Positions 40,419 through 49,071 are shown, numbered from the stretch's first letter. The stretch is DNA of 64,000 nt from Desulfitobacterium_A sp034927245 (GCF_034927245.1 NZ_JAYFQK010000020.1:1-64000); one strand, 5' to 3'. Translations and numbers: made by a program. Notes: a model not told the origin generated them from the letters alone.

Positions 40419-41036
40419 ATGTCTAACTTCGCACTCATTACCGGGGGGGCTCGCAGCGGTAAAAGTAGTTTTGCCGAACTCCTTGCAGCCCATCCCGGCA
40501 AACCCGTGATCTATATTGCAACTGCTCAAGTCCTCGATGACGAAATGGCCTTACGCGTAAAAAAGCACCGGCTACAACGTCCGAGCGACTGGCAGCTTAT
40601 CGAGGAACCTTTCGATATCCAAGCAGCCTTAAATGAAATTCGCGATGAAGATTCAGTGGTTCTTCTGGATTGTGTGACAATCTGGCTTTCCAACCTCATG
40701 CTAAAATCCCTGGGTTCTAACTCGGAGTCCTCCTACCCGGATACTCTCTCTCCGGAAGCTGAAGAAGAAATTATGGCACAAGTCCGGGAAGCCGCGTCAC
40801 TTGCTAAGGAAATAACCCCTCAGGTTATTATGGTTACCAATGAAGTAGGACAAGGAATTGTTCCCGATAACCCCATGGCCCGCTCTTACCGTGATTTGGC
40901 CGGGCGTGCCAATCAACTACTTGCCCATTATGCCCATCAGGTTTTTTGGGTCGTCGCGGGGTATCCCATCGAGGTTAAGCAGAACGGTCAAGAACTGCTG
41001 GACTCATTAAAACCTCAACAGGAGCGTTTATTATGA
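40419..41036 (+). CDS. cobU: Adenosylcobinamide kinase / GTP guanylyltransferase
   Basis: CobU phosphorylates adenosylcobinamide and attaches GMP, giving AdoCbi-GDP for CobS. The 205-residue protein begins with a P-loop GGARSGKSSFAE (8-19). It has the VTNEVGQGIVPDNPMARSYRDLAGRANQ segment carrying family-specific residues, and VVLLDCVTIWLSNL in between. The length fits the family. Its stop overlaps the cobS start by four bases (ATGA). The site AAGGAGG precedes the ATG. Confidence 0.93.
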   Translation: MSNFALITGGARSGKSSFAELLAAHPGKPVIYIATAQVLDDEMALRVKKHRLQRPSDWQLIEEPFDIQAALNEIRDEDSVVLLDCVTIWLSNLMLKSLGSNSESSYPDTLSPEAEEEIMAQVREAASLAKEITPQVIMVTNEVGQGIVPDNPMARSYRDLAGRANQLLAHYAHQVFWVVAGYPIEVKQNGQELLDSLKPQQERLL

Positions 41037-41845
41037 TCCGAGGATTCTTAATCGCTGTAACCTTTCTCACCCGTCTTCCTTTTCCCGCACCTCAGGACGT
41101 CACTCATGAGGAATTCACAGCCAGTCAGCGTTATTATCCACTCGTCGGTCTTCTCCTCGGCGTTATCTTGAGCCTAAGTGCGTTTCTCCTGCAAGGCATA
41201 TATCCATCCCTCGTTGTCGGAGCCATCTTAGTCATTGAGGAATTGCTTTTATCGGGTGGAATTCATATGGATGGTTTTATGGACAGCATGGATGCCCTCC
41301 TTTCTGCGCGAACCCCCGAAAGAATGCTTGAAATTATGAAAGACAGCCGAGTTGGATCTTTTGGGGCTTTGAGTGCAAGTGCCCTTCTTCTCCTTAAATT
41401 CTCACTCTTTACAGCCTTGCTCCAAACCGGGGCTCCACCCTTTTCCATGTTCTCATCTTTTCCTAATCTAACCTTTCAGCCCATAAGTCATTTAGCACCT
41501 CTTTTGGCATTTTTGGTCATGCCGGCGTTATCGCGTTGGGTCTTTATGTTTGGGATTCTATTTTATCCCTATGCCCGAAAGGAAGGATTGGGAAAGGGAT
41601 TTCATGAAAGCACACTTCAAAAGCCTAGGTTCTTTTGGATTGAAGGACTGCTTTGCATAGCTTTAACTATTTTCTTCTTAGGTTGGGCTGGACTGATAGG
41701 ATTTGTTGTTTCCGCTTTCTTTATTTTTTATTATTTCCGTAAGGTTGCACGCCTTTTAGGCGGCTTAACCGGAGACCTTTACGGTGCCGGTATCGAGCTG
41801 TCAGAGCTCATCTTTTTATTGGGCGCAGTTCCCTTTTTGACATAA
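41033..41845 (+). CDS. cobS: Adenosylcobinamide-GDP ribazoletransferase (cobalamin synthase)
   Basis: CobS joins AdoCbi-GDP and alpha-ribazole (phosphate) in the membrane. The 270-residue protein has multiple hydrophobic helices. It also has the conserved segments FLTRLPFP, GGIHMDGFMDSMDALLSARTPER, with the DGxxD-like acidic motif, and KDSRVGSFGA. It is the third gene of the riboswitch operon and overlaps cobU by four bases. Confidence 0.93.
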   Translation: MIRGFLIAVTFLTRLPFPAPQDVTHEEFTASQRYYPLVGLLLGVILSLSAFLLQGIYPSLVVGAILVIEELLLSGGIHMDGFMDSMDALLSARTPERMLEIMKDSRVGSFGALSASALLLLKFSLFTALLQTGAPPFSMFSSFPNLTFQPISHLAPLLAFLVMPALSRWVFMFGILFYPYARKEGLGKGFHESTLQKPRFFWIEGLLCIALTIFFLGWAGLIGFVVSAFFIFYYFRKVARLLGGLTGDLYGAGIELSELIFLLGAVPFLT

Positions 41846-41869
41846 TTTGAACACTCATACAAATTTCCA

Positions 41870-41928
41870 TATGAAAAGCCGTTCTCCTGACTCCAGAGAT
41901 TAAGGAATCAAGAAAACGGCTTTTCATA
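41870..41928. terminator. Bidirectional terminator after cobS
   Basis: TATGAAAAGCCGTT (41870-41883) and AACGGCTTTTCATA (41915-41928) form a perfect 14-bp stem between cobS and the convergent diguanylate cyclase gene. No strong T-run follows, but the stem contains A/T-rich tracts. Confidence 0.65.
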
Positions 41929-41943
41929 TACTTTAAACTTAAC

Positions 41944-43746
41944 CTAATTAAATATAATCTTTCCTTTACCCGTGTTTTTTCCGACATACAAGCGTTGATC
42001 CGCCAGTCGATACAACTCTTCATAATTTCGGCCTTCCGCCGGAAATTCTGCAACCCCAATGGAGACATCTAAATCAAACTGTTTAAGATCAAGGCTGGAT
42101 TTCATGCGTTCAACAACCTGCTGAGCCTCCGCTGAAAAGTGTAAATCTGCCAAAACAACTGTAAATTCATCCCCTCCGGTCCGAGCAACGATATCATATT
42201 CTCGAACAGAGGTGGATAAATTATGGGCAATCGTCTTTAACGCCAAATCACCGACAGGATGACCTTTTGTATCATTGAGACGTTTAAAATAGTCAAGATC
42301 AAGAATTAATAGCAAGAAAGAAGATTTGCGACGCAAGGTTCCCGCCATTTCCTCACGGATCCGTTGATCAAAGCCCTGGCGGTTCAATATGCCTGTGAGA
42401 CGATCCGTTGAGGCCAGACGGGATAATTCATCACGCTGCCGAATCGCATCTAGGGCGACTCCAACATCCCGAACATAAGCCGATAAGATTTCCTGACGTT
42501 GTTCTGCTGCCCATTCCAAATCATCGATTAACCAAAGTTCGCCCATCAGCCCGCTATGATTAACGATTGGCTGAATTAAGACTTTATGCCATTGCTCAGG
42601 ATTGTCCTCAACCTCTAAGAAATGGGATACGGCCTGGGGATTAGTAAAATGATCATACTCATCACGTACCATTTGTTTCCATACCCAATCTTGCCATGCC
42701 CATTCCGCTTGTTTTAAACGCCCAAAGGGTGCGCGAATTTTCCATTCTCCCTCCTCGTACAAAAAGAAAAATCCACCGGGGAGAAAGAGTATTTCCATCG
42801 CCATTTCGCCGGCCTCGGTCAGCAGCTGTTCCTCCGTTTCCGCCTGAACAAGAATTTCTGTTCCTCGCAGCAGCAAGGTTAAAGCCTGCTCTCGTTCCAA
42901 TGAGGCAATTCTCAGATGTTGCTCATATACTGTGGAAGAAACGAAGGGTACAATTTGGCGCAGCCAGTAAACGTTTTCATCATCAATATTCCTATTGTTT
43001 TGAGAAAAGAGAATAATTTGCCCAAAAGTTTGGTCAAAGTGAATCAGCGGTATACAAACAAAGGAATACAGCCCAAATTCCAGGAGTACTTCGGCCCAAG
43101 GTTCGTTAAATTGGTCTAAATTAGATCGTATAAGGCATTGCGAACCATTTTTTTGCTCTTCTTCAAACTGTTTAAACCATTCTATACCGAAATCAGCAGG
43201 AAACTTTCTGCTTTGTACAAAAGAACGTAATTCCTCATTATATGTACTAAGAGAGCCCATTCCATATTTTCCATCCGTCCAAAGCCATAAGCCAACCATG
43301 GCAACTTGAAAAAGGTCTAAACTACGATGGGTTACAATATTTAATGCGGTAAACAGATCTTCTTCGCGGGCCATATCCTGAGCCAGATTTAACACATCAT
43401 TAGCTCGTATTTTATTGTGGAACTCTGTTACAACGAAAAAAGCGCCTTCAACTTCACCCGACTCATTAACGAGGGGAACCCCGGTAATTGTACTCGAACG
43501 CTCCTTGTCCGCCCGCCACCCTTGTTTTATAAATCTGATTTTTTCTTTCTTATTAAAAATTTCGTTATACCAGGGTACTTCTTGCGTTGACATTCCTATA
43601 AAAATTCCCGTTTCAAGTTCTGCACCATCACTAAGGTAAAAGACTTCTTTACGGTTCATCAAAACCCACTCATACTCATCTTCGCACAATGCAGATAATA
43701 GTTCATGAAACAGGGGAATATATTCTTGGAAGTTTTGTTCGAACAT
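41944..43746 (-). CDS. Diguanylate cyclase with GAF-type sensor
   Basis: The 600-residue soluble protein has an N-terminal PAS-like region (about 1-120) and two GAF-like segments in the middle. A C-terminal GGDEF domain (about 430-600) has the intact active site RTGGDEFTVVL and the inhibitory I-site REYD five residues before GGDEF. It should make c-di-GMP and be product-inhibited. No EAL or HD-GYP domain is attached. The N-terminal segment carries no membrane helix, so it senses a cytosolic signal. It is monocistronic. Confidence 0.88.
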   Translation of the reverse strand: MFEQNFQEYIPLFHELLSALCEDEYEWVLMNRKEVFYLSDGAELETGIFIGMSTQEVPWYNEIFNKKEKIRFIKQGWRADKERSSTITGVPLVNESGEVEGAFFVVTEFHNKIRANDVLNLAQDMAREEDLFTALNIVTHRSLDLFQVAMVGLWLWTDGKYGMGSLSTYNEELRSFVQSRKFPADFGIEWFKQFEEEQKNGSQCLIRSNLDQFNEPWAEVLLEFGLYSFVCIPLIHFDQTFGQIILFSQNNRNIDDENVYWLRQIVPFVSSTVYEQHLRIASLEREQALTLLLRGTEILVQAETEEQLLTEAGEMAMEILFLPGGFFFLYEEGEWKIRAPFGRLKQAEWAWQDWVWKQMVRDEYDHFTNPQAVSHFLEVEDNPEQWHKVLIQPIVNHSGLMGELWLIDDLEWAAEQRQEILSAYVRDVGVALDAIRQRDELSRLASTDRLTGILNRQGFDQRIREEMAGTLRRKSSFLLLILDLDYFKRLNDTKGHPVGDLALKTIAHNLSTSVREYDIVARTGGDEFTVVLADLHFSAEAQQVVERMKSSLDLKQFDLDVSIGVAEFPAEGRNYEELYRLADQRLYVGKNTGKGKIIFN

Positions 43747-43898
43747 TATTCCACACCCTTACATCTCCACACTACTTCATTATTTTATCACATAAATCTC
43801 CTCACCAGGAAATATCGTGAAATTTTTTCCGTTCTCTTGAACATTTTACATGAAATCAGCTATACTCTTTCTATATATGTGTAGAGGAGAATTAAATA

Positions 43899-44552
43899 AT
43901 GTGTTTCCGACAAAAAAAAGTACCGATCTTAACCCTAGTTCTTACGATTATCATAATCGTTATCCTTTATCCAAAGCTTCAGCATCCTCAGGCAATCCAA
44001 TCACTCATTCTTCAACTGGGCTGGAAAGGGATTATTCTTGATCTTCTTATCATAGCTGTACAAATACTCTTTCCTTTCATGCCTTTTGCTCTTCTCGCCG
44101 GAATGAATGTTCTCCTCTTTGGATGGTTGCTTGGTTTTAGCCTTTCACTTTTGGGAAGTCTTATCGGTTCGATAATCGGCTTCTGGCTTGCCCGCACACT
44201 TGGTCAAGAATGGGCCCGCCCCAAACTCGCTAAGCTCGGCAAATGGTCTAAACTATCAGAGGCTAAGAATTTTTATATGATTGTTATCGCCCGCCTCATT
44301 CCTATTCTTCCCGCTGCAGCAGTTAATTACGCCGCCGGTCTCTCTCCAATCAAATTTACTTCTTTTTTCTGGGCTACCTTATTAGGTAAAATACCGATGA
44401 TTGCTTGGGAATCTTGGGTAGGTCACGATTTTTGGAAACTCGTCGATAATCCATGGCGTTTTTTACTCGCCCTTCTCATCGGTGCAATCGGTATCTGCTG
44501 TGCGTTTTATGGTTGGAAACTCTTGGACCAACGCGAACAAAGGAAAATATAA
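43899..44552 (+). CDS. TVP38/TMEM64 (SNARE-associated) family membrane protein
   Basis: The 217-residue protein has about five transmembrane helices and the SNARE-associated (DedA-type) core. Landmarks are FPFMPFALLAGMNVLLFGWLLG, GSIIGFWLARTLGQEWARP, and a FYMIVIARLIPILPAAAVNYAAGLSPI segment with the conserved RxxP. The family is thought to move phospholipids or affect membrane homeostasis. A good AGAGGAG site precedes the ATG. Confidence 0.83.
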   Translation: MCFRQKKVPILTLVLTIIIIVILYPKLQHPQAIQSLILQLGWKGIILDLLIIAVQILFPFMPFALLAGMNVLLFGWLLGFSLSLLGSLIGSIIGFWLARTLGQEWARPKLAKLGKWSKLSEAKNFYMIVIARLIPILPAAAVNYAAGLSPIKFTSFFWATLLGKIPMIAWESWVGHDFWKLVDNPWRFLLALLIGAIGICCAFYGWKLLDQREQRKI

Positions 44553-44576
44553 CATAGATAATTCGTAGCATAAAGC

Positions 44577-44616
44577 AAAAAACCAGTCGTTTTAATATAA
44601 GGCGACTGATTTTTTA
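44577..44616 (+). terminator. Terminator after the TVP38 gene
   Basis: CAGTCG (44584-44589) pairs with CGACTG (44603-44608), flanked by AAAAAACC and ATTTTTT, so it can serve both convergent genes. Confidence 0.75.
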
Positions 44617-44633
44617 GATTTAATCCACAAGTT

Positions 44634-45611
44634 TTAACGTTCATCTCCACGAGCGATCTTGGCAATCTCCAAGGCATCTTCTTGATAAATATTCGAGAGA
44701 AGCCATTGATTCCTTTCCCAGCTGAATTCCCAGAATTCAGTGAAATATAGGCGATTATCATCTTCACCCGCGATTATTTTACCTGTTGCATCCACCGTAT
44801 AATCAAACAAACTCGCTGATATCATCACAATGAACTGTTGTGTCGAATCATCAAGATGACTATGGATGAACTCCAGATCACCCGGGTGAAGTGTAGGTTC
44901 TTTGATTACATTCCGTTCGCCGCGATTGCGCATATTTGCAAGATCCGTACGGTATTTTGCCAGAAGGGACGGACTTAAATTGTCCTCACCGCCGCTTAGA
45001 TCCTGACGCGTCCAGGCATCTTGCAACCAAAAGAACACCTGCCGTACCCGTCCCACGAGGAAGTCCCTATCCCAACGCGGAAAGGTTTCGGAATAATAAC
45101 GCATATTTTCACGGGTGAATTGAATTGCTTTACCGAAACGTTGGAGATTATTGTCATTCGTTATCGGGCGCCCGGTAACATCAACCGGAGATAAAGGTGA
45201 TGGATTCCTTTCCCACTCTTGGGGAGAACGCGGGGAATAGGGTTTACCAAAACTTCGGCCGTTACCCCTTCGTCCCCATGAACGCCTGGAAATGCGTAAA
45301 GCCTTAAACACCAGGTACAGTATGAACAGCATAAAGAGCAAGCTGAATAATCCACCAAAGAGGGAGCCTCCCCCACCTACTCCAAAGAAAGACGGTCCCC
45401 AGAAAAACGGAAAGAAAGAGAAACCACCGATTCCGCCGCTGCTGTGAACTCCTCCTCCCGAGAATGAGCCACCGCTAAAGCTGCGACCTGCACTGCCACC
45501 AATACTTCCGCCTTTTCCCCCGCCGGCGCGAGCCAAGGCCACACTGGCCTGGCTCGCGAAGATCAAGAGGGTCATAACAGCAATCTTAAAACTTTTTGTC
45601 CGCCTCTTCAT
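44634..45611 (-). CDS. Tim44-like domain membrane protein
   Basis: The 325-residue protein has an N-terminal signal-like helix (about 8-28). A Gly/Ser/Phe-rich linker (about 29-100) includes a hydrophobic stretch. The C-terminal Tim44-like/Tim44-mimic domain begins near RFGKAIQFTRENMRYYSETFPRWDRDFLVGRV and ends in a beta-rich region (VMISASLFDYTVDATGK). It is the downstream partner of the PspA gene (34-bp gap), so a role in envelope stress is plausible. The family is not well characterised in bacteria. Confidence 0.76.
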   Translation of the reverse strand: MKRRTKSFKIAVMTLLIFASQASVALARAGGGKGGSIGGSAGRSFSGGSFSGGGVHSSGGIGGFSFFPFFWGPSFFGVGGGGSLFGGLFSLLFMLFILYLVFKALRISRRSWGRRGNGRSFGKPYSPRSPQEWERNPSPLSPVDVTGRPITNDNNLQRFGKAIQFTRENMRYYSETFPRWDRDFLVGRVRQVFFWLQDAWTRQDLSGGEDNLSPSLLAKYRTDLANMRNRGERNVIKEPTLHPGDLEFIHSHLDDSTQQFIVMISASLFDYTVDATGKIIAGEDDNRLYFTEFWEFSWERNQWLLSNIYQEDALEIAKIARGDER

Positions 45612-45645
45612 GCCCTAAACACCTACTTTAATCTTTTGCTCTTTT

Positions 45646-46326
45646 CTATTCTTCCTTTTTAAACTGTGCTTTCAGCTTTGCTAACTCATCCTCAACTTCT
45701 GTATTGCCTTGGTTCTTTTTTAATTCGGCGAATTGATCCTCCAATGAATTCCCGTTGCTCAGCATCGTTTTGGACGCTTTGGCTTCGGCTTCCATGCGTT
45801 CGACGCGATCGCCCATACGTTCAATATTTCCCATAGGATCCAATTTTGACATCCCGGATATCGTTTCATTGGCCTTTTTCATGGTTTGCGCACGGCGTTG
45901 ACGCATCACGAGATTATTACGTTCTGACTTAGCCTTCTCCAACTTTTCAGTTAAAATACGCAGATTTTCCTGTAAATCTTCAACGGCTTTCGTTTGATCG
46001 GCTAACTGAGTTTGAAAATCAAGAATACTTGTTTCCGCTTGTTTTTTCATGGTCAACGCAGTTCGGGCTAAATCATCTTTGCCTTGTTGTACGGCTAAGG
46101 TCGCTTGCTCTGTCCGCTCGGCAATTTCTTTATTGAGAGTTTCAATTCGTTCTTCCAGTTGAATTTTATCCGCTATGGCACGATTGACTTGAATTTGGAA
46201 GTTACGAACTTCATCAGATGCTTGTTCGATGTAGAGATTTAACATTTTTTCAGGATCTTCTGCCTTATTCACCAAATCCATGATATTAGCTTGCATTAAA
46301 TCCTTGACGCGTGTAAATAAACCCAT
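45646..46326 (-). CDS. PspA/IM30-family protein
   Basis: PspA-type proteins bind stressed membranes and form ESCRT-III-like assemblies. The 226-residue protein begins MGLFTRVKDLMQANIMDLVNKAEDPEKMLNLYIEQ, the canonical amphipathic helix and first hairpin helix. It is coiled-coil through about residue 190. The ATG at 46326 follows AAGGGGG; the longer start at 46347 lacks a site. It is followed by the Tim44-like gene. A yybP-ykoY riboswitch lies about 280 bp upstream on the same strand. Confidence 0.9.
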   Translation of the reverse strand: MGLFTRVKDLMQANIMDLVNKAEDPEKMLNLYIEQASDEVRNFQIQVNRAIADKIQLEERIETLNKEIAERTEQATLAVQQGKDDLARTALTMKKQAETSILDFQTQLADQTKAVEDLQENLRILTEKLEKAKSERNNLVMRQRRAQTMKKANETISGMSKLDPMGNIERMGDRVERMEAEAKASKTMLSNGNSLEDQFAELKKNQGNTEVEDELAKLKAQFKKEE

Positions 46327-46599
46327 TTTTATTTCCCCCTTCAACATTGCTTTTGTGTATATACTAATTTTCAGCTATAACTATAACTTGCTACGATATA
46401 TATAACTCTAAACTAATTACTTATTCTCTTACAGCTCTGTAAAATCCTTTACATTTTGTGATTCGAAAATATTCGGCTTTCGGCAGGTACGGGAGGCGAA
46501 CCGTTTACACTTAGTATAACAAAGAGGATCCACGAAATCATGATATAATTATTAATTTTCCGTGAACATTAATTTGTTTCCTCTACTCACCACCTTTAT
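46327..46599 (-). other. Gap between riboswitch terminator and pspA
   Basis: This 273-bp stretch has no credible gene longer than a 12-codon frame starting GTG at about 46588 (GGTGGTGAG). It contains a possible TATACT -10 element (about 46512) that could start pspA. I see no manganese-transporter remnant by eye. It may be a long leader of pspA or the site of a deleted gene. Confidence 0.4.
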
Positions 46600-46640
46600 A
46601 AAAAAATAAAGACCTTACCCCCTGCTGTGGGTAAGGTCTT
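46600..46640 (-). terminator. Expression platform of the second yybP-ykoY riboswitch
   Basis: On the minus strand AAGACCTTACCC (46640-46629) pairs with GGGTAAGGTCTT (46620-46609) around a loop of about eight bases, followed by TATTTTTTT. The left arm overlaps the 3' end of the aptamer, the usual design for a switch that trades aptamer stability against termination. Confidence 0.85.
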
Positions 46641-46728
46641 GCAATTCGTAAACGTAGATAGTGCCGAGTCTCATCGACTGGATGACGACGCTATCAACAG
46701 CATTTCTGCCGCTCGCTACTCCCCTTAC
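46631..46728 (-). ncRNA. yybP-ykoY (Mn2+) riboswitch, second copy
   Basis: Read on the minus strand, it contains TAAGGGGAGTAGC at the 5' end and GTCGTCA followed by a variable hairpin. CTCGGC comes next, and the 3' end is GCAAGACCTTAC. These are the same conserved blocks, in the same order, as in the terC-linked copy and the family. It has its own consensus promoter and terminator but is followed by pspA rather than a known manganese gene. Confidence 0.88.
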
Positions 46729-46775
46729 TTTATGCCGTTTTCCACTTCACAAAGAACTGGAAAAACATTACCTGT

Positions 46776-46804
46776 AGTATATATAAATCAAAAACAAATG
46801 TCAA
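46776..46804 (-). promoter_or_regulatory. Consensus promoter of the second riboswitch
   Basis: TTGACA, exactly 17 bases, TATACT on the minus strand; the -35 overlaps the last codons of the thioesterase gene. Transcription would start about 40 bp before the aptamer. Confidence 0.8.
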
Positions 46805-47568
46805 ATTATTTTTTGTTTGGACCAAAATGTTTTAGCGAGGGCTAAGACTACTTTATTTTCTCCCTCTTGTTTATGAATCTGATGATCATAATACACTCTC
46901 TGCTCTGTTTTCTGTTGTTCTTCTGTAAAGGCATGAATAATTTGGCCATAGGTACTTTCTTTTTTATAAATAACCTCAAGTGATGAAATTTTAGAGGTAC
47001 GGTACACGTCTTCAGGGATCGTCTCTAACAGCCATTCAATATATTTTACATTATTCACATGCGCATTGGTATCAATATCACTTCGTCGGACCATAAATTC
47101 ACATTCTTCCGTTTGACCTGAATGATTATCGTTAAAATCGGGAAAAGGAAGCAATTGAACCTTTTCCGGAACCAGAGAGTAGGCCTCTTGGATTTCCTGG
47201 GGAATACGATGCGGTCGTCTTTTCTCCAAATTTAAAAAGATCCATAAAGAGTTTGCCTGGGCGATCACTTCATTCTCAGCACTAAGAACTAAAAATTCCC
47301 GTTCCGCATAAAATCGTTTAGAATTAGACATCCAGGTTTGAACCTTAATTCTATCTCCACGATGAGGATAATGTATAATTTCAATTTGCCAACGATTCAA
47401 TACCCAACCATAACCCCTCTCTTTAAGGCGGGTTATTCCATACCCAACTGCTTCAGAATGGGCAATCGCTGTCTCTTCCAGATAATCGAGAAGTGCCGGC
47501 AGCGTAAGTTCTTGATAAACATCAACCTCATAGTAATGAACTTCAAACTCTTTTTGATACTTTTGCAT
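46801..47568 (-). CDS. Acyl-ACP thioesterase (FatA/FatB-like)
   Basis: The 255-residue double-hotdog thioesterase releases fatty acids from acyl carrier protein. Signature residues appear in VGYGITRLKERGYGWVLNRWQIEI and, in the second hotdog domain, VRRSDIDTNAHVNNVKYIEW. That motif carries the NxHxNN-type catalytic Asn/His. It is alone on this strand, with a promoter for the next unit starting inside its 3' end. The substrate range cannot be told from the sequence. Confidence 0.86.
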   Translation of the reverse strand: MQKYQKEFEVHYYEVDVYQELTLPALLDYLEETAIAHSEAVGYGITRLKERGYGWVLNRWQIEIIHYPHRGDRIKVQTWMSNSKRFYAEREFLVLSAENEVIAQANSLWIFLNLEKRRPHRIPQEIQEAYSLVPEKVQLLPFPDFNDNHSGQTEECEFMVRRSDIDTNAHVNNVKYIEWLLETIPEDVYRTSKISSLEVIYKKESTYGQIIHAFTEEQQKTEQRVYYDHQIHKQEGENKVVLALAKTFWSKQKII

Positions 47569-47615
47569 TTATTTTCCCTTTCCTCGCCAGCAATAACAAT
47601 TATGACCAAAATGCT

Positions 47616-48755
47616 CTAAACCAGGGCGCTGCCGATCTTCAAAATACGAAACGTTCTCTCCGCTGCCTCTCTTGTCAATTCATACGCCTGTTCAATTGAC
47701 TCTTCAAGTGTCATTGGACCATTTACAATGCTCACAATCGAACTGATTCCATGTACATAAAGAGCTTCCGCGCCGGGTCCAATCGATCCGACAATGGCTA
47801 GGACCGGCTTAGCGTGTCGAACAGCTCTCATGGCCACCCCCATGGGTACCTTGCCAAAGAGCGATTGGCTGTCGATCCTGCCTTCACCTGTAATAACCAG
47901 ATCCGCCCCTTCAAGCATCTGATCAAACTTAACCGTGTCTAAAATCGTCTCTATGCCGCTTTTTAATGCTGCATTAGTGAAGGCTAATAAACCCGCCCCT
48001 AATCCGCCGGCTGCACCTGAGCCTGGGATATCTTTCAGATCGACATTGAGTTGGTCTTTAATGATTTTTGCATAGTGCTCTAAATTAGAATCAAGCACTT
48101 TTACCATTTCAGGAGTTGCCCCTTTTTGAGGACCAAACACTGATGATGCTCCCCTTATACCGCATAAAGGGTTGTCGACATCACACATAACCGTTATCTT
48201 GGTGCTTTTCAACCGGGGATCCATTTGACTTACGTCTATCCTAGCCAGTCGTCCTAACGCCCCGCCTCCCGGCGGCAGTTCTTTTCCTTCTTCATCCAAG
48301 AATTTGACACCCAGTGCTTTCGCCATTCCGGCCCCGCCGTCATTTGTGGCGCTGCCGCCAATTCCCAGAATAATATGATGTGCTCCTTGATTCATAGCTT
48401 CGATTATCAGTTCCCCTGTTCCCTTTGTTGTTGTAACCAAAGGATTCCGTTTTTCAGGCGGAACAAGGGGTAAACCCGAAGCAGCAGCCATCTCCAAAAC
48501 GACTGTATCCTCGGGCAATTCCCCGAGGAAACTTTCGATTTGCTCACCGATCGGAGAAGTTACCTTCGTTCTTAGAATCCTGCCTTGTCTTGCTTGAACC
48601 AGGGCCTCAACTGTTCCTTCTCCTCCGTCAGCCATCGGTAAAATAAAAGTTGTAGCATCAGGGAAAACCTTATGGATTCCCTCGTCAATGGCCTCACCGA
48701 CCTGACGGCTGGATAAACTCCCCTTAAAAGAATCAACTGCAATAACAATATGCAT
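47616..48755 (-). CDS. Glycerate 2-kinase (GarK/GlxK family)
   Basis: The 379-residue protein belongs to the GarK family that phosphorylates D-glycerate. It begins IVIAVDSFKGSLSSRQVGEAIDEGIHKVFP and contains LPMADGGEGTVEAL. Other landmarks are ILGIGGSATNDGGAGMAKALG, near 130-150, and the SGAAGGLGAGLLAF and TGEGRIDSQSLFGKVP segments. All are family signatures. It should feed glyceric acid into 2-phosphoglycerate. No glycerate or glyoxylate genes are adjacent. The ATG follows GGAGG. Confidence 0.92.
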   Translation of the reverse strand: MHIVIAVDSFKGSLSSRQVGEAIDEGIHKVFPDATTFILPMADGGEGTVEALVQARQGRILRTKVTSPIGEQIESFLGELPEDTVVLEMAAASGLPLVPPEKRNPLVTTTKGTGELIIEAMNQGAHHIILGIGGSATNDGGAGMAKALGVKFLDEEGKELPPGGGALGRLARIDVSQMDPRLKSTKITVMCDVDNPLCGIRGASSVFGPQKGATPEMVKVLDSNLEHYAKIIKDQLNVDLKDIPGSGAAGGLGAGLLAFTNAALKSGIETILDTVKFDQMLEGADLVITGEGRIDSQSLFGKVPMGVAMRAVRHAKPVLAIVGSIGPGAEALYVHGISSIVSIVNGPMTLEESIEQAYELTREAAERTFRILKIGSALV

Positions 48756-48912
48756 CTGCTAACTTCCTCCAGGTATATTTAATCTGATGACTAACCACAA
48801 AGTTCCTGAAATAAGCATTTCTTTATTCACTCTGATAAGCCATTATGATAAGTCATTAATTCAAGAGCATATAAATCAACTCCTTCCGTCATATAAAAAT
48901 CAAAAATTTTTA
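48756..48912. other. Gap upstream of the terC unit
   Basis: The 157-bp stretch is A/T-rich and contains no gene I can support. The glycerate kinase gene and terC are divergent here. A promoter, riboswitch and terminator fill the rest of the gap to terC. Confidence 0.5.
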
Positions 48913-48941
48913 TTGACCCACAGTCCCTAATCCTATATACT
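48913..48941 (+). promoter_or_regulatory. Promoter of the terC-linked riboswitch
   Basis: TTGACC, 17 bases, TATACT, about 14 bp upstream of the aptamer; a strong sigma-A match. Confidence 0.75.
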
Positions 48942-48954
48942 CTTTTTAAGTGTT

Positions 48955-49047
48955 CAAAGGGGAGTAGCTGTTACAGCAAAGTCGTCAATACGGAATTTAC
49001 ATTCCTGGCTTTGCTGGCAACTCAAGTTGTTAGCAAGACCTTTGCCC
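48955..49047 (+). ncRNA. yybP-ykoY (Mn2+) riboswitch
   Basis: The conserved blocks of the class appear in order: CAAAGGGGAGTAGC, CAAAGTCGTCAATACGG, CTGGCTTTGCTGGCA and TTAGCAAGACCTTTG. The two long arms pair with each other to form the manganese-sensing junction. It directly precedes a terminator and a TerC-family gene, the classic arrangement for Mn2+-induced exporters. Confidence 0.96.
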
Positions 49048-49071
49048 ATAAGGGGGTGAAGGTCTTTTTGT
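49035..49071 (+). terminator. Riboswitch expression platform
   Basis: AAGACCTT (49035-49042) pairs with AAGGTCTT (49059-49066), followed by TTTGTTTT. The left arm also belongs to the aptamer's 3' side, so Mn2+ binding would disrupt this stem. Confidence 0.85.

Noticed and set aside
46641..46740. tRNA-like or THF-riboswitch reading of the structured segment
   Set aside because: The plus-strand sequence does not fit either; the minus strand fits yybP-ykoY block by block.
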